Position numbers and translations under genes: made by a program
Shown here: positions 1-9,484 of the stretch, one piece after another
Position numbering within the stretch: position 1 is the stretch's first letter
Layout of the letters: every line of letters starts with the position of its first letter
The notes under the pieces: model-generated
The model's database searches: none
What the model saw: only the letters and a program-made list of their open reading frames with translations
What the model was told of the DNA's origin: nothing
From: Platycnemis pennipes
Taxonomy: Eukaryota; Arthropoda; Insecta; Odonata; Platycnemididae
DNA: 64,000 bases
Assembly (NCBI GenBank): GCA_933228895.1
Contig: OW121856.1
Coordinates: 20,105,805 to 20,169,804, forward strand
Reading direction: 5' to 3'

Positions 1-1678
1 TGACCAGGTGGTCGACAGTCGAGCGACCACGTCTGAAACCGCATTGGATGGTGGAGAGAAGGTTTCGGCGCTCCAACCACCAAACGAGACGTTTATTCAC
101 CATCCTCTCCATTAGTTTACACAGGCAGCTGGTGAGGGAGATGGGTCTGTAGTTTTTCGGGTCAGCTCTGTCCTTACCCTGTTTTGGAATAGGAACTACG
201 AGAGACTCCCGCCAGGAAGATGGAAAGCTACCCTCACTCCACAGCTGGTTGAGGGAGCGAAGGACGTCCAACAATGCTCTCTCCGGATTATTCCGGAGAA
301 AAGCATTATGGATTTTGTCCATTCCTGCGGCTGTGTCGCCAGATTCGGCAATTGCAGAACGTAGTTCCCAAAGAGTGAACGGGACATTGTAGTCTGCCAC
401 CGTCTGTTTTTCGGAGAAGATAGGCGGATGCGATTCGGCTCGTCTCTTAATAGAAAGGAAGTGATCGGCGTATGAGTCGTCGCTGCATGTGCTGGCAAAT
501 AGCTCGCCGAAAACTTCGCCAATACCGGCTTGAGACGTCAAGACATTACCGTCAATATTTAGGAACGAGACGCCGGGCTTATGGTGAATTCCCGAGATAC
601 GTTTCACCTTGTTCCACACCTGTGCAACGGGTGTTCTGGAGTTGATGCCAGATGCGTACTCCATCCAGGAGACCTTTTTAGCTTCCCTCACTATCTTTCG
701 AGCTTTCGCTCGAAGTCGTCTAAATGCGGCCAGATTAGACGCTGTTGGGAATTTATTGAATATTCGCAATGCCTTCTTGCGTTGGCGAATAGCGTTAGCA
801 CAGTCTTCATTCCACCATGGCACTGCAGGTCTGGGGGTGCTTCGCACTGATCGCGGTACACTGCCATTGGCGGACTCGAGAATACTTCTGGTCAGTTTTT
901 CAATGTTAAAAATCCCGTCGCGGCTTTCGTCAAAGGTAAAATTAAAAGTCTTCTTAAAATCTGGCCAATTGGCTCTCCGAATAATCCAGTTACCCGGGCG
1001 AATAAAATCTATGCTAAAATTTTCCTCCCTACTAAATAATAGGGGAAAATGGTCGCTCCCACATAAATCATCGTGTACGGACAATTGAAATTTACTAAGC
1101 AAGGTGCTCGATGCAATACATAAGTCATTTGAGGAGAATTGACCACTAAAGGAGTTAAAACGTGTGTGTTCCCCATTATTCATTAAAATAAGGTTGAAAT
1201 CCGTGATAAAATTAGCTAGAATACGACCCCTTCGGTCGCTCTGTGCCCTAGAGCTACCCCAAAGGGTATCGTGGGCATTAAAATCACCTACTAAAACGAA
1301 AGGCCTCGGTAGTTGACGGACAAGGGCTTCCAGATTAAAACGAGTCACCGGTGCCCCCTCAGGCAGGTATACGTTGCATAACGTCAATGCCTCTGGGGCA
1401 TGCACCGTCACTGCGACCGCCTGAAAAGGCGTGTTCAGCTGCACTCGGGAGGTGTAAAGGGCCTCCCGAGTGGCAACTGCCACTCAACCCTGGGCACGTT
1501 GGCCACTGGTGTCGTCCAATCTAAAAAAATTAAAACCTTTTAAAATGCCCTTGTCCGTTGTTTTAAAATGAGTTTCTTGCAGGCATATGCAAGACGGGTT
1601 AAAATCACGAATTAAAACGATCAGCTCCTCCTTACGCCGATAAAAACCATTGCAGTTCCACTGCAAGATAAAAGCCAT
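1..1678 (-). pseudogene. N1 non-LTR ORF2 (APE endonuclease + N-terminal RT), partial
   Basis: ORF2 of a non-LTR retrotransposon that runs off the left edge of the window. It opens with MAFILQWNCNG, the start of an APE-type endonuclease, followed by the LQETHF motif and a GDFNAHDTLWG block. Near the left edge it reads into RT (NYRPISLTS, then CGFRRGRSTVDHLV). One in-frame TGA at 1484-1486 interrupts the endonuclease just after SGQRAQG, where the sister copy N2 has Gly. Reading resumes in the same frame, and the RT block at 1-60 is also in that frame, so this may be the only lesion in view. ORF1 of the same element lies 49 bases upstream. The product would nick target DNA and prime reverse transcription of its own RNA. 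Clade (Jockey/I/R1-like) is not resolved. Confidence 0.85.
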
Positions 1679-1727
1679 AAATATATTTTAAAATAAATAA
1701 ATACGTTCGAATATATAAAAAGGGGGG

Positions 1728-2906
1728 TCAGCGTCGAATACGGTGCTTTTTCCCCTTCTGTTTCGCAGGGAGGACTTCAATCTCTGAGGGACTGTCGTCC
1801 TCCTCCATTGACTCCACCGGGGGAACTAGCTTGGCTAGTCCGGCGGGGCCAGGGGATGGGGTTTTTTCGCGCTGTTTCAGCGCTGCCCCGGTAGTTGATT
1901 TCGTCTGGTTCTTCTTAGGAGAACCAGTAGTGTTGGTGGTGGTGGTGTTTTTCGGTGCCGGATTTGGTGCCTTAGCCGGCTTGGCTACTTCTTTTATTTC
2001 AACGATATCTCTATTTGCACTGAACTCAGTCTGCGTTGCTTGTGATGTCTTTGGTATATTTGGGGACGCAACAGACGCAAAAGATTTCGAAAAGACTAGT
2101 GCTGCCATTGCCCTGTACCTTTTCCTCGCCTCGAAGTATGGGATTTTATCTATTGTCTTAATTTCCATAACTTTGCGCTCTTCTACCATTTTTGGGCACT
2201 TGCGAGAATACGCCGGATGCGTACCCTCGCAGTTCACACAACGTGGTTCCTTGTTGCAGTCCGCACTCTCATGGTCTTCCAGGCCGCAGCGCGGGCAGGT
2301 GGTCTTGCCCTCACATCGCGGGGCGATGTGACCGAAGCGCTGGCACTGGAAGCAGCGCATGGGCGCCGGTATGAATGGTCGCACTGGAACCGATTCATAG
2401 CCTACGAATACCTTGTCGGGGAGACCATCACGCGCAAATGTTAAAACGACAGAAGTTGAGTTTACGACTTCGCCATTGCGCTTAGTGGTAAGCCGACGAG
2501 CATCAGTGACGCCTTGAGATGCCATTTCACTCTTTATCTCGTCGACTTCCACGTACAGTAGGTCGTAATGTGATATTACTCCCCGACAGGTATTAAGAGT
2601 ACGGTGCAACTCCACTTTCACTGGAATGTCGTGCAGCTTCGTGAGTGACAAGAGTTTTACGCTCTGAACATTATTTGCCGCTTCGATTAACAGGCTTCCG
2701 TCACGCAGCTTTTTAGCGGATTTCAGCTCTCCTGGTATTGCAGACGACAGAACTTTACGAATGAGAAAGGGGGACACCCGCTTAAGCGTCTCCCCTTCTT
2801 TAACGCACTTCATTATCAAAAACCGCTTGCAAGCGGAAAAACACTTATCTCCCCCGCCCGTATCCGGGCGGGATCTTTTGGAGGGTGGAAGAATTGAATC
2901 TGCCAT
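1728..2906 (-). CDS. N1 ORF1, gag-like RNA-binding protein
   Basis: Intact ORF1 of N1. The first ATG is at 2906. The frame stays open upstream to 2972, and those residues (RRPECVAPWWVGSPGDE) are identical in N2, so either translation starts upstream at a non-ATG codon or this is conserved leader. An N-terminal KRSRPD basic patch is followed by a central fold and three CCHC/CCHC-like knuckles (CFQCQRFGHIAPRC, then CPRCGLEDHESADC, then CVNCEGTHPAYSRKC). The tail is Pro/Lys/Thr-rich and ends in a basic KGKKHRIRR. The family role is to bind element RNA and form the retrotransposition RNP. Confidence 0.85.
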   Translation of the reverse strand: MADSILPPSKRSRPDTGGGDKCFSACKRFLIMKCVKEGETLKRVSPFLIRKVLSSAIPGELKSAKKLRDGSLLIEAANNVQSVKLLSLTKLHDIPVKVELHRTLNTCRGVISHYDLLYVEVDEIKSEMASQGVTDARRLTTKRNGEVVNSTSVVLTFARDGLPDKVFVGYESVPVRPFIPAPMRCFQCQRFGHIAPRCEGKTTCPRCGLEDHESADCNKEPRCVNCEGTHPAYSRKCPKMVEERKVMEIKTIDKIPYFEARKRYRAMAALVFSKSFASVASPNIPKTSQATQTEFSANRDIVEIKEVAKPAKAPNPAPKNTTTTNTTGSPKKNQTKSTTGAALKQREKTPSPGPAGLAKLVPPVESMEEDDSPSEIEVLPAKQKGKKHRIRR

Positions 2907-3505
2907 GCCAAATATTACTTCATCCCCCGGGCTCCCCACCCACCATGGAGCCACACATTCGGGACGCCGCACCGCAAACCGGTGCGGTCGCCAGGGCTAC
3001 CCGAGGGGATATAGCACCCTAGAGGTGGTTGTCTGTTTCGGGTTGGGTCTTTAATGCACGGGCCCACCAAACCCGTACATCTCCGACCGCCCTACGCAGA
3101 CCCCCACCTCCCTGGCACTCGCCACCGTTAAGCTAAACGCCACGGAAGCCGATTGACCGGGAGTGGCTAGTTCCCGGCCGCCCGTTTACAGCGAATCCGG
3201 GGCCGAAGAGGGGTATTGGCCCGTAGTCCATACCGGGCATCCGACACCCGGCTGGGAACCACGGACCTCACCCTCCAGGATCCCCTTCTCCTCCTTACGG
3301 GTCTCCGCACACGGCAAACATGCGGGTGGATCGCAGGCCAGGTGGTATGGCCGCACACAGACAGTTGACCCACAAGACTGTCCGGGCTCAACCCTTACCG
3401 GCTCTGGGTTTTTTTTCGGGGTTGTCTCCCCGCCCTTTTAGTCGCCTCTTACGACAAGCAGGGTTGCTGCGGGAGTATTCTCAATCCCCCTACCCGCAGG
3501 GGGTC
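2907..3505 (-). other. N1 5' leader (UTR), GC-rich
   Basis: GC-rich leader upstream of N1 ORF1, clearly related to the leader of N2 at 6625-7230. Shared blocks include the segment around 2920-3030 and the GGAGACAACC motif near 3420. An 8-bp perfect stem (2967-2974 with 2980-2987, CCGCACCG/CGGTGCGG) lies just upstream of the ORF1 start and is identical in N2. The outermost part (3470-3505) has a second potential stem, CTGCGGG/CCCGCAG. The exact 5' end is uncertain by a few bases. Confidence 0.6.
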
Positions 3506-5375
3506 TACCTATTCTAACTCTAAAAGTGCGATTGGTTAAAAATTTATTAATGAACATGGGTAAATTGCCCCTAAACCCCCAGTCGTGCATGGACTGTAGG
3601 ATTCTATACCTCCACGTGGTGTCATATGCTTTCTCAATATCGAAAAAGACAGCTATTACCTGCTGCCGGAGAAGAACTGCCTCTTGGACGAAGTTCTCGA
3701 TTCTCACGAGGTGATCTATCGTTGATCGGTTCCTTCGAAACCCACATTGTACAGTCGAGAGGAGGTTGCGGCTCTCGAGGCACCACACTAGTCGTTTATT
3801 AACCAACCTTTCCATCAATTTGCACATGCAACTTGTTAAAGAAATAGGACGGTAGTGGGATGGATGTGATTTATCTTTCCCTTGTTTGGCTATTGGAACT
3901 ATTGTGGATTCTCGCCACCACTCAGGGAAGACTTGATCAGCCCATACTTGATTAAGTGTAGATAGCAATTCGGGCAGAGTGCGAGAAGGAAGGTTCCTCA
4001 AAAATGAGTTATGTATAAAATCACCACCTGGTGAAGTATCTTTCAGGTCTTCTAGGGCTGACGTCAGCTCCCGCATTGTGAATGGGTTATTATAGGGAGC
4101 AGTAGTTCTCCCCTCTTTGAAATTAAGACGGGTCCTTTCGGCCCGGAGCTTTAAGCTCTTAAATGATGGGTGATAACTTTCACTTGAACTAATTGCGGCA
4201 TAGTATCCGCCAAAGGCTTCCGCAATATCAGAGGGTGACGAAAGAATTGTTCCGTCAAGGCTTAATCCCGAGACTGGAGTGAGACTGTGCTTGCCCATCA
4301 CCGATTTTATTTTGTTCCATACCTGCGAAGAAGGCGTTCGGTGGTTAATACTTGAGATATATTTCGTCCAAGAGGATTTCTTCGCTTCTCTAATGACTTG
4401 TCGTGCCTTAGATAGAAGTCGTCTAAAGGCCGCAAGATTTGTGGAGGTAGGAAATTTGTTAAAAATTCTCAGCACTCGTTTCCTCCTTCGAATAATGTCG
4501 GCACAATCCTCGTTCCACCATGGAACTGGAGAGCGATGTGAGGTGCCAGAAGTAGTAGGTATGCTACCTTCCGCGGCTTTGAGAATAGCGTTGGTCATTG
4601 TCTCCACATTGCTCGGCGCTGGGGTGTTGGGAGAAAAGGTAAAATGAAATTTCTTTCTAAAATCAGCCCAGTCGGCTTTCTTAATAAGCCAAGACTTTGG
4701 CAGGTTGCAAATTCCAGCATTTCCCGTTTTCTCCACTACAAGTGGAAAGTGGTCACTTCCACATAGATCTTCGTGGACTGACATTGTGAAAAGAGGGGCA
4801 ATACTGCTCGAGCATATAAAAAGATCTATCGAGGAGTATTCTCCTGTGAATGAATTAAAACGCGTCTTCTCATCATTATTTAACACGATTAGGTCGAAAT
4901 CTGATATTACCTTCTCTATAATTCGCCCTCTTTTGTTGCATTTTTCGGGGGTAGAACCCCAAAGGGTATTATGAGCATTAAAGTCCCCCATAAGGACGAA
5001 GGGCCGCGGCAATTGCCCAAGGAGGTCTTCTAGTGCTCTAACGGTCACGGGTGCCCATTCCGGAAGATATATGTTGCAGAATGTAACTTTTTCCGGGACA
5101 GCAGTTGTGACTGCAACTGCTTGCAAAGGAGTCTGCAGGTTCACCTGAGAGGTGTAGAGGGCCTCTCTGATGGCCATGGTGACTCCCCCTTGAGCTCTCT
5201 GTCCGCTAAGGTCGTCTTTTCGGAAGAGCGTGTAGCCTTTGAGCGTCGCTTTGTCTTTTTCTTTAAAATGCGTTTCCTGCAAAAAAATGCAAGAGGGGTT
5301 GAAATTATCTATTAAAATCTGAAGCTCTCCTTTGTGTGTGCAATAGCCGTTAATGTTCCATTGTATACCAAACAT
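3505..5375 (-). pseudogene. N2 non-LTR ORF2 (endonuclease + RT), 3' part missing
   Basis: ORF2 of a second non-LTR copy related to N1. It starts MFGIQWNINGYCTHKGELQ and shows the endonuclease motifs LQETHF, GDFNAHNTLWG and SDHFPLV. RT follows with HYRPISLTS, CGFRRNRSTIDHLV and FFDIEKAYDTTWR. The frame is uninterrupted but stops matching RT after TNRTFRVRIG, where the leader of N1 begins. Codons from about 3505 to the stop at 3438 are therefore N1 leader sequence read in frame. The RT palm with the catalytic YADD box and the C-terminus are absent and would lie beyond the left edge if N1 inserted here. The ORF1 stop and ORF2 ATG are separated by one base (TAAAATG). Confidence 0.85.
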
Positions 5376-5376
5376 T

Positions 5377-6624
5377 TTAGGGTAAAATAGGTCGCGAGAG
5401 TTTCACTTTCGAACTCCTCCGATTTTGCAGAACTTGTTGGAGTTGCTGTTCATCCAGTACATCTTCTTCCATTTCCTCCTCACTTGGAAAGTCAGGAGTG
5501 GAGGTCGATTGGGGTGCTATTTCACACTTGCTCGCGTTATTTTTCTTTTGAACCTGGTTGTTTTTGATTTGTGGCTGTATTTTTTTCTGTGGTGCAGCCT
5601 TTTTCTCCACCACTGTCAGCTCTTTAGTGTTTGGCTTATGCTGAGATTTTTCCTCGTTCGCATTAGCCGCTGGGGTCTTATTTGAGTAATTTCGGTTGTT
5701 GTTGTCATCTTTGCTTCCAGATTTTCCTCCCTTTGACTCTTCCTGGACGACTGTATCCGTTTGTGCTGCGCTGCTGCGCATTACCGGTTTACAGGTAGAC
5801 GCGAATGATTTAGAAAAGGTAGGCACCCTGGTCCTATATTTCTTGCGGGCTTCGAGAAAAGGGATCTTCTCCGTCACCTTGATCTCCATAATCTTTTTCT
5901 CCTCTTGTAACTTTGGACAGTCTCGGGAGTATACAGGATGCGGGCCGTCACAGTTAACACAATGCGAAGGAAACTTACAAACATCGTCCTCGTGTTTTTT
6001 CTTCGCGCATTTTGGGCATGTGGGTTCACCCCTACATCTAGGAGCAGTGTGACCAAATTCCTGGCAATTAAAGCAACGCAAAGGGCTGGGGATGAACGGC
6101 CGTACGGAATAAGCATTAAACCCTACTTTAACTTTGTCCGGCAGCTTGTCAAGGGCGAACGTGAGTACTATTGACGGGGTGTTTATGATTTCGTTATTTC
6201 TTTTGGTGGTAAGCCTACGACAAGAAATGACACCTTGCGGTGCCATTTCTCTCGTTATCTCATCTACGGTGACATATAATAAATCATAACACGAGATAAT
6301 TCCATCGCAGGTGTTAAGTTTCTTGTGAGTTTCCACAATTACCGGTATGTCATGCAATTTATTCATTGCCAGTAGTTTTTCACTTTGCTGATCATTTGTT
6401 GTTTGAATTAACAAGGCTCCATCCCGTAACTTCTTTACAGATTCTAAAGGTCCACTGACTGTAGAGGTTATCACCTTATGAATAAGGAAGGGTGACACCC
6501 GATTTGGATTCTCACCATCGGTGGTACATCTCATTATCAAATATTTTCTACACGCACTGACATACTCTCCCCCGCCCTTGTCAGGGCGGGATCTTTTGGA
6601 AGGAGGAAGGTTATTGTCCACCAT
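5377..6624 (-). CDS. N2 ORF1, gag-like zinc-knuckle protein
   Basis: Intact ORF1 of N2, homologous along its length to N1 ORF1. The chosen ATG is 6624 (MVDNNLPPSKRSRPD); the frame is open to 6690. Three Cys/His knuckles are visible: CFNCQEFGHTAPRC, CPKCAKKKHEDDVC and CVNCDGPHPVYSRDC. The C-terminal third is Lys/Asn/Gln-rich and probably disordered. The stop lies one base before the ORF2 ATG, an arrangement that suggests coupled translation. Predicted role is RNA chaperone and RNP formation for retrotransposition. Confidence 0.85.
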   Translation of the reverse strand: MVDNNLPPSKRSRPDKGGGEYVSACRKYLIMRCTTDGENPNRVSPFLIHKVITSTVSGPLESVKKLRDGALLIQTTNDQQSEKLLAMNKLHDIPVIVETHKKLNTCDGIISCYDLLYVTVDEITREMAPQGVISCRRLTTKRNNEIINTPSIVLTFALDKLPDKVKVGFNAYSVRPFIPSPLRCFNCQEFGHTAPRCRGEPTCPKCAKKKHEDDVCKFPSHCVNCDGPHPVYSRDCPKLQEEKKIMEIKVTEKIPFLEARKKYRTRVPTFSKSFASTCKPVMRSSAAQTDTVVQEESKGGKSGSKDDNNNRNYSNKTPAANANEEKSQHKPNTKELTVVEKKAAPQKKIQPQIKNNQVQKKNNASKCEIAPQSTSTPDFPSEEEMEEDVLDEQQLQQVLQNRRSSKVKLSRPILP

Positions 6625-7230
6625 ACCATCATAAATTTCATCCCCCGGGCTCCCCACCCACCACGGAGCCACACATTCGGGACGCCGCACCGCAAACCGG
6701 TGCGGTCGCCAGGGCTACCCGAGGGGATATAGCACTTCAGGCATGGTTGTCTGCTTCCGGGTTGGTCTCTGGCTACGTGGGTCCTCCAAACCCACGCACC
6801 TTCGACGCCCTTCCGCCAGACCCCCATGCTGTCCGTACTCGCCTGCTGAACGCCAATACGAAACAGCTAGCCGATTGATCAGAGGCGGCTACTCCCTGAC
6901 CTCCCGTTTCAGTGGAGTCCGAGGCCAAAGTGGTGTGTTGCAACCCAGCTTTCAGGGGATCCGACCCCCATCCAGACCGGGAAGCTCAACCACCAGGATC
7001 CTCTTTCCCCACCTTACGGGTCTCCACGCACGGCAAACACGCGGGTGAGTCAGTTGGCCAGATGTCGTGGCTGTACTCAGCACAGTAGACTCACATACTG
7101 TCCGGAACTGCCCAATTGCACTGTGGGTTTTTTCACGAGGTTGTCTCCTCGGTGGGCTCGGGTCCGTGGGGGCGCTACTCCCCTTAGGAAGAGATCATCC
7201 TCTTCCCCCCGTGCGGGGGGTAGTCAGTAG
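6625..7230 (-). other. N2 5' leader (UTR)
   Basis: Leader of N2, alignable by eye with 2907-3505 but more diverged at the outer end. It keeps the CCGCACCG/CGGTGCGG stem (6685-6692 with 6698-6705) and the GGAGACAACC block near 7140. The outer end carries a CCCCCCGCACGGGGGG palindrome near 7205-7222, different in sequence from the corresponding stem of N1. The presumed 5' terminus is near 7225-7240. Confidence 0.55.
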
Positions 7231-8400
7231 TTAGAGAAGAGAAGGATAAAGCCTTTGGGCAAGGGAGAGCGTGTGCGGAATTATAAGACGTCGGAGAGGG
7301 GAAGTCATACTCTCGTGTCCGAAAGGAGTGAGCGAGGGCCGAGCGTAGATAAGACGAGGGTGGTTCGTCGACGGTGTCCGAAGTGATACCGTTAAGTACA
7401 AGTAATTTTGCCCTTCACCCCGAACACATCCTCAAATTCGGAAGCTCATTCACTTCAGCGTAGCCCTGGGGAACAGACCGTGAACGATGTGGATAATGGG
7501 AATAATAACCATACGTCCCCTACACGCCGGAGGACGGCTAGAGGCGCCGGCCCGCCTCCGGAGGCGGTTAATAGACATCGGGCCGTATGAACTGCATCGG
7601 CAGGAGGGAGGCTACCTTCTGAGGATGGAGGCAGCGCCGGAGGAGGAGGCCAAGGATCGCTTCCTCAAGGTCCTGCGGGCCCTCAGCGCCCTCGGAGTAG
7701 TACACATGGTGGTAGGCGATCCCGCGGGTCCTCCGTCTTCCCCCCCCAGCACGGCGATCTAACCCCCCCCCCTCCCGACGGCCCAGCCGCGGCCGCCTAA
7801 GGATGCTGCGGGAAACGTGTTGTGAGTGTGTGATGGTGGTATGGTAACTTGTGAAGGGATGGACTAGGAAGGACATATGTGCTTCAGAAGGACAACATAG
7901 AATATGTAAGGGCTGGCCAAGTCCCTTGAGTGTGCTTATGCATTTCCATGTATGTTGTAGCTGGAGGGAACCAGCGTCACTATGTCCGTTTAACAAGTGG
8001 AGCACAGCCACAAATGGGTTTTTTATATTTTTTAATAAATGTTTAGTTCATTATCTGTGCTCTGGAGAGTGTGAGTTTAATAATCCTTCCTACCGTGTGA
8101 ATATTCCAATGTACTCAATTAGTAAAATAATTGATCATTACAGAATTGGTTGGCCGTGTAAGATGTCGGGATGTTACTTAAATTGAAGAATTCACCCCGA
8201 CTAATGAACCTCTAACTTTCAGTAAATTTGTAATTTTGCAATAATTGCACTGATAATTATGTCCAAATGTACCTTTAACTTGCAGAGATTTGGTTAAAAA
8301 TATGTAATAATTGCTATTGATATTTTGATGTACGTTGACGGGTGCACAGGCAACTCTCTCTCAAAAGGAAATAATAATATGAAACAACGCTCGCGCGGGA
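7231..8400. other. Unassigned sequence; short GC-rich ORFs near 7400-7760
   Basis: No family recognised. Two overlapping short frames on the plus strand (7408-7590 and 7487-7762) share a GC-rich stretch. The second contains a helix-like segment, EEEAKDRFLKVLRALSALG. I cannot tell whether they are coding. From about 7800 onward the sequence becomes AT-rich with no ORF of note. It may be flanking genomic DNA or a highly eroded element. Confidence 0.3.
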
Positions 8401-9310
8401 GTTATGGAAAAAAAATGTAGTCAGCCCAGTCGGGGCAGACTAATTTTAGTGGGGTGGGAGTGTTGTAATATCCCGCGTAAAGGGGATCCATCCATGGTAA
8501 TATTCCGCGTAATGGGATATTTCGAGCGTAAGGCAGAGGAGATGCATTCCAAGTTTTCCGCGAGCTTCCAAAATTTCCTTTCACTATCTCTCCCCCTCCC
8601 CCTGGTCGCCTGCTTCCGCTTCATCCTCGGGTCTGTGATGCGGTGGTGACGCGGTGGTGACCCAGCAGCGCGTGAGATGGCAAAGTCCTCCAGGCCAGAG
8701 TACTTCCTTCCTTCCGTTCCACCCCTCCTCCGTTCCCCTCCTCGGACGGTAGCCGTCGCCCGCCGGTGACGAGGCACGCGGGCTGGCGCGGGGCAAGGTC
8801 CGTAAATATACACGGACCTTGGCGCGGGGCGCAGGATGGGCAAAGGGCGCTGCCCACGAGTCTTGCCGCCGTCCACCTGACCCACCCCTCGCGGGCATCC
8901 TCCCCTCACGTGAACACCAGGGAGCCAAAGGGCGCCTGGAACGTTCGAGAGAAGCCTTGTTCCCCTCCTTTCCCTCTTGCTTCTCTCCCCTCCATTGACG
9001 GCACTCCTTCCGCCAACGCTCCTCCTCGGCGAGAATAAAAGGGAAAGTGATCTGGGAGAGTGGCTCTTTGGGAGACTTTTGGGCGTCTTTCATCTTGTCG
9101 TCGATTGTTACTCCTTGTCGGCCGCGAAACTCGGTCCGCGGAGCGCGAACTCTTTTCGAGAGGAGCAGGACACTTGGCGGAGCGAAGTCGGAGATTACGG
9201 AAGACTAATCAGCAGAGAGAGAGAGCTGTGCGCCCGGCGATCATGTAAGAAATAAACACTCGATATTTTGGTGGGAATGAGGTCTCTCATTTCGCTGATT
9301 TAACCCCCTG
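8401..9310 (+). promoter_or_regulatory. GC-rich promoter-like or solo-LTR-like block
   Basis: A compact CpG-rich block in otherwise AT-rich surroundings. Long C/T- and G/A-rich runs near 8580-8760 lead to a TATA-like AATAAAAGG at about 9034. A GC-rich leader follows, then an AATAAA at about 9250 just after a possible donor (CATGTAAG). A block with TATA box, short leader and poly(A) signal could be a solo LTR, for example starting with TGTTGTAATAT near 8461. It could equally be a host promoter with a first exon. I found no second LTR and no primer-binding site, so the identity is open. Confidence 0.35.
8786..8829. repeat. 28-bp perfect palindrome flanked by an 8-bp direct repeat
   Basis: Positions 8794-8803 (CAAGGTCCGT) and 8812-8821 (ACGGACCTTG) form a perfect 10-bp inverted repeat around the 8-bp spacer AAATATAC. 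The palindrome is bracketed by GCGCGGGG at 8786-8793 and again at 8822-8829. This is the footprint expected of an insertion with an 8-bp target duplication. A second example with the same arms lies at 9438-9484. Confidence 0.8.
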
Positions 9311-9437
9311 TATCCACTGCAGCACTGGCAGTGAATTTCGGAACGCGCCCAGAGAAGAACTTCAAGCTCGGCGCGATATCATTTCGCTTGTTTTCTGCTT
9401 TCGCTGCTCGACCGATAGGCGACGCCACCAGTTACTA

Positions 9438-9484
9438 CTCACGTCAAGGTCCGTCCGTCCGATATAGACGGACCTTGCTCACGT
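9438..9484. repeat. 33-bp palindrome with the same arms, flanked by a 7-bp direct repeat
   Basis: CAAGGTCCGTC (9445-9455) and GACGGACCTTG (9467-9477) form a perfect 11-bp inverted repeat with spacer CGTCCGATATA. It is flanked by CTCACGT at 9438-9444 and 9478-9484. The arms match the palindrome at 8794-8821 while spacer and flanks differ, which points to two independent insertions of one very small element. Confidence 0.8.

Noticed and set aside
1831..2444. Plus-strand ORFs antisense to N1 ORF1
   Set aside because: They mirror a well-supported minus-strand gene with zinc knuckles and show no domain of their own.
7408..7762. Candidate small host genes near 7.4-7.8 kb
   Set aside because: Two overlapping frames, no recognisable domain, GC-rich composition that favours chance ORFs. 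Described as unassigned.
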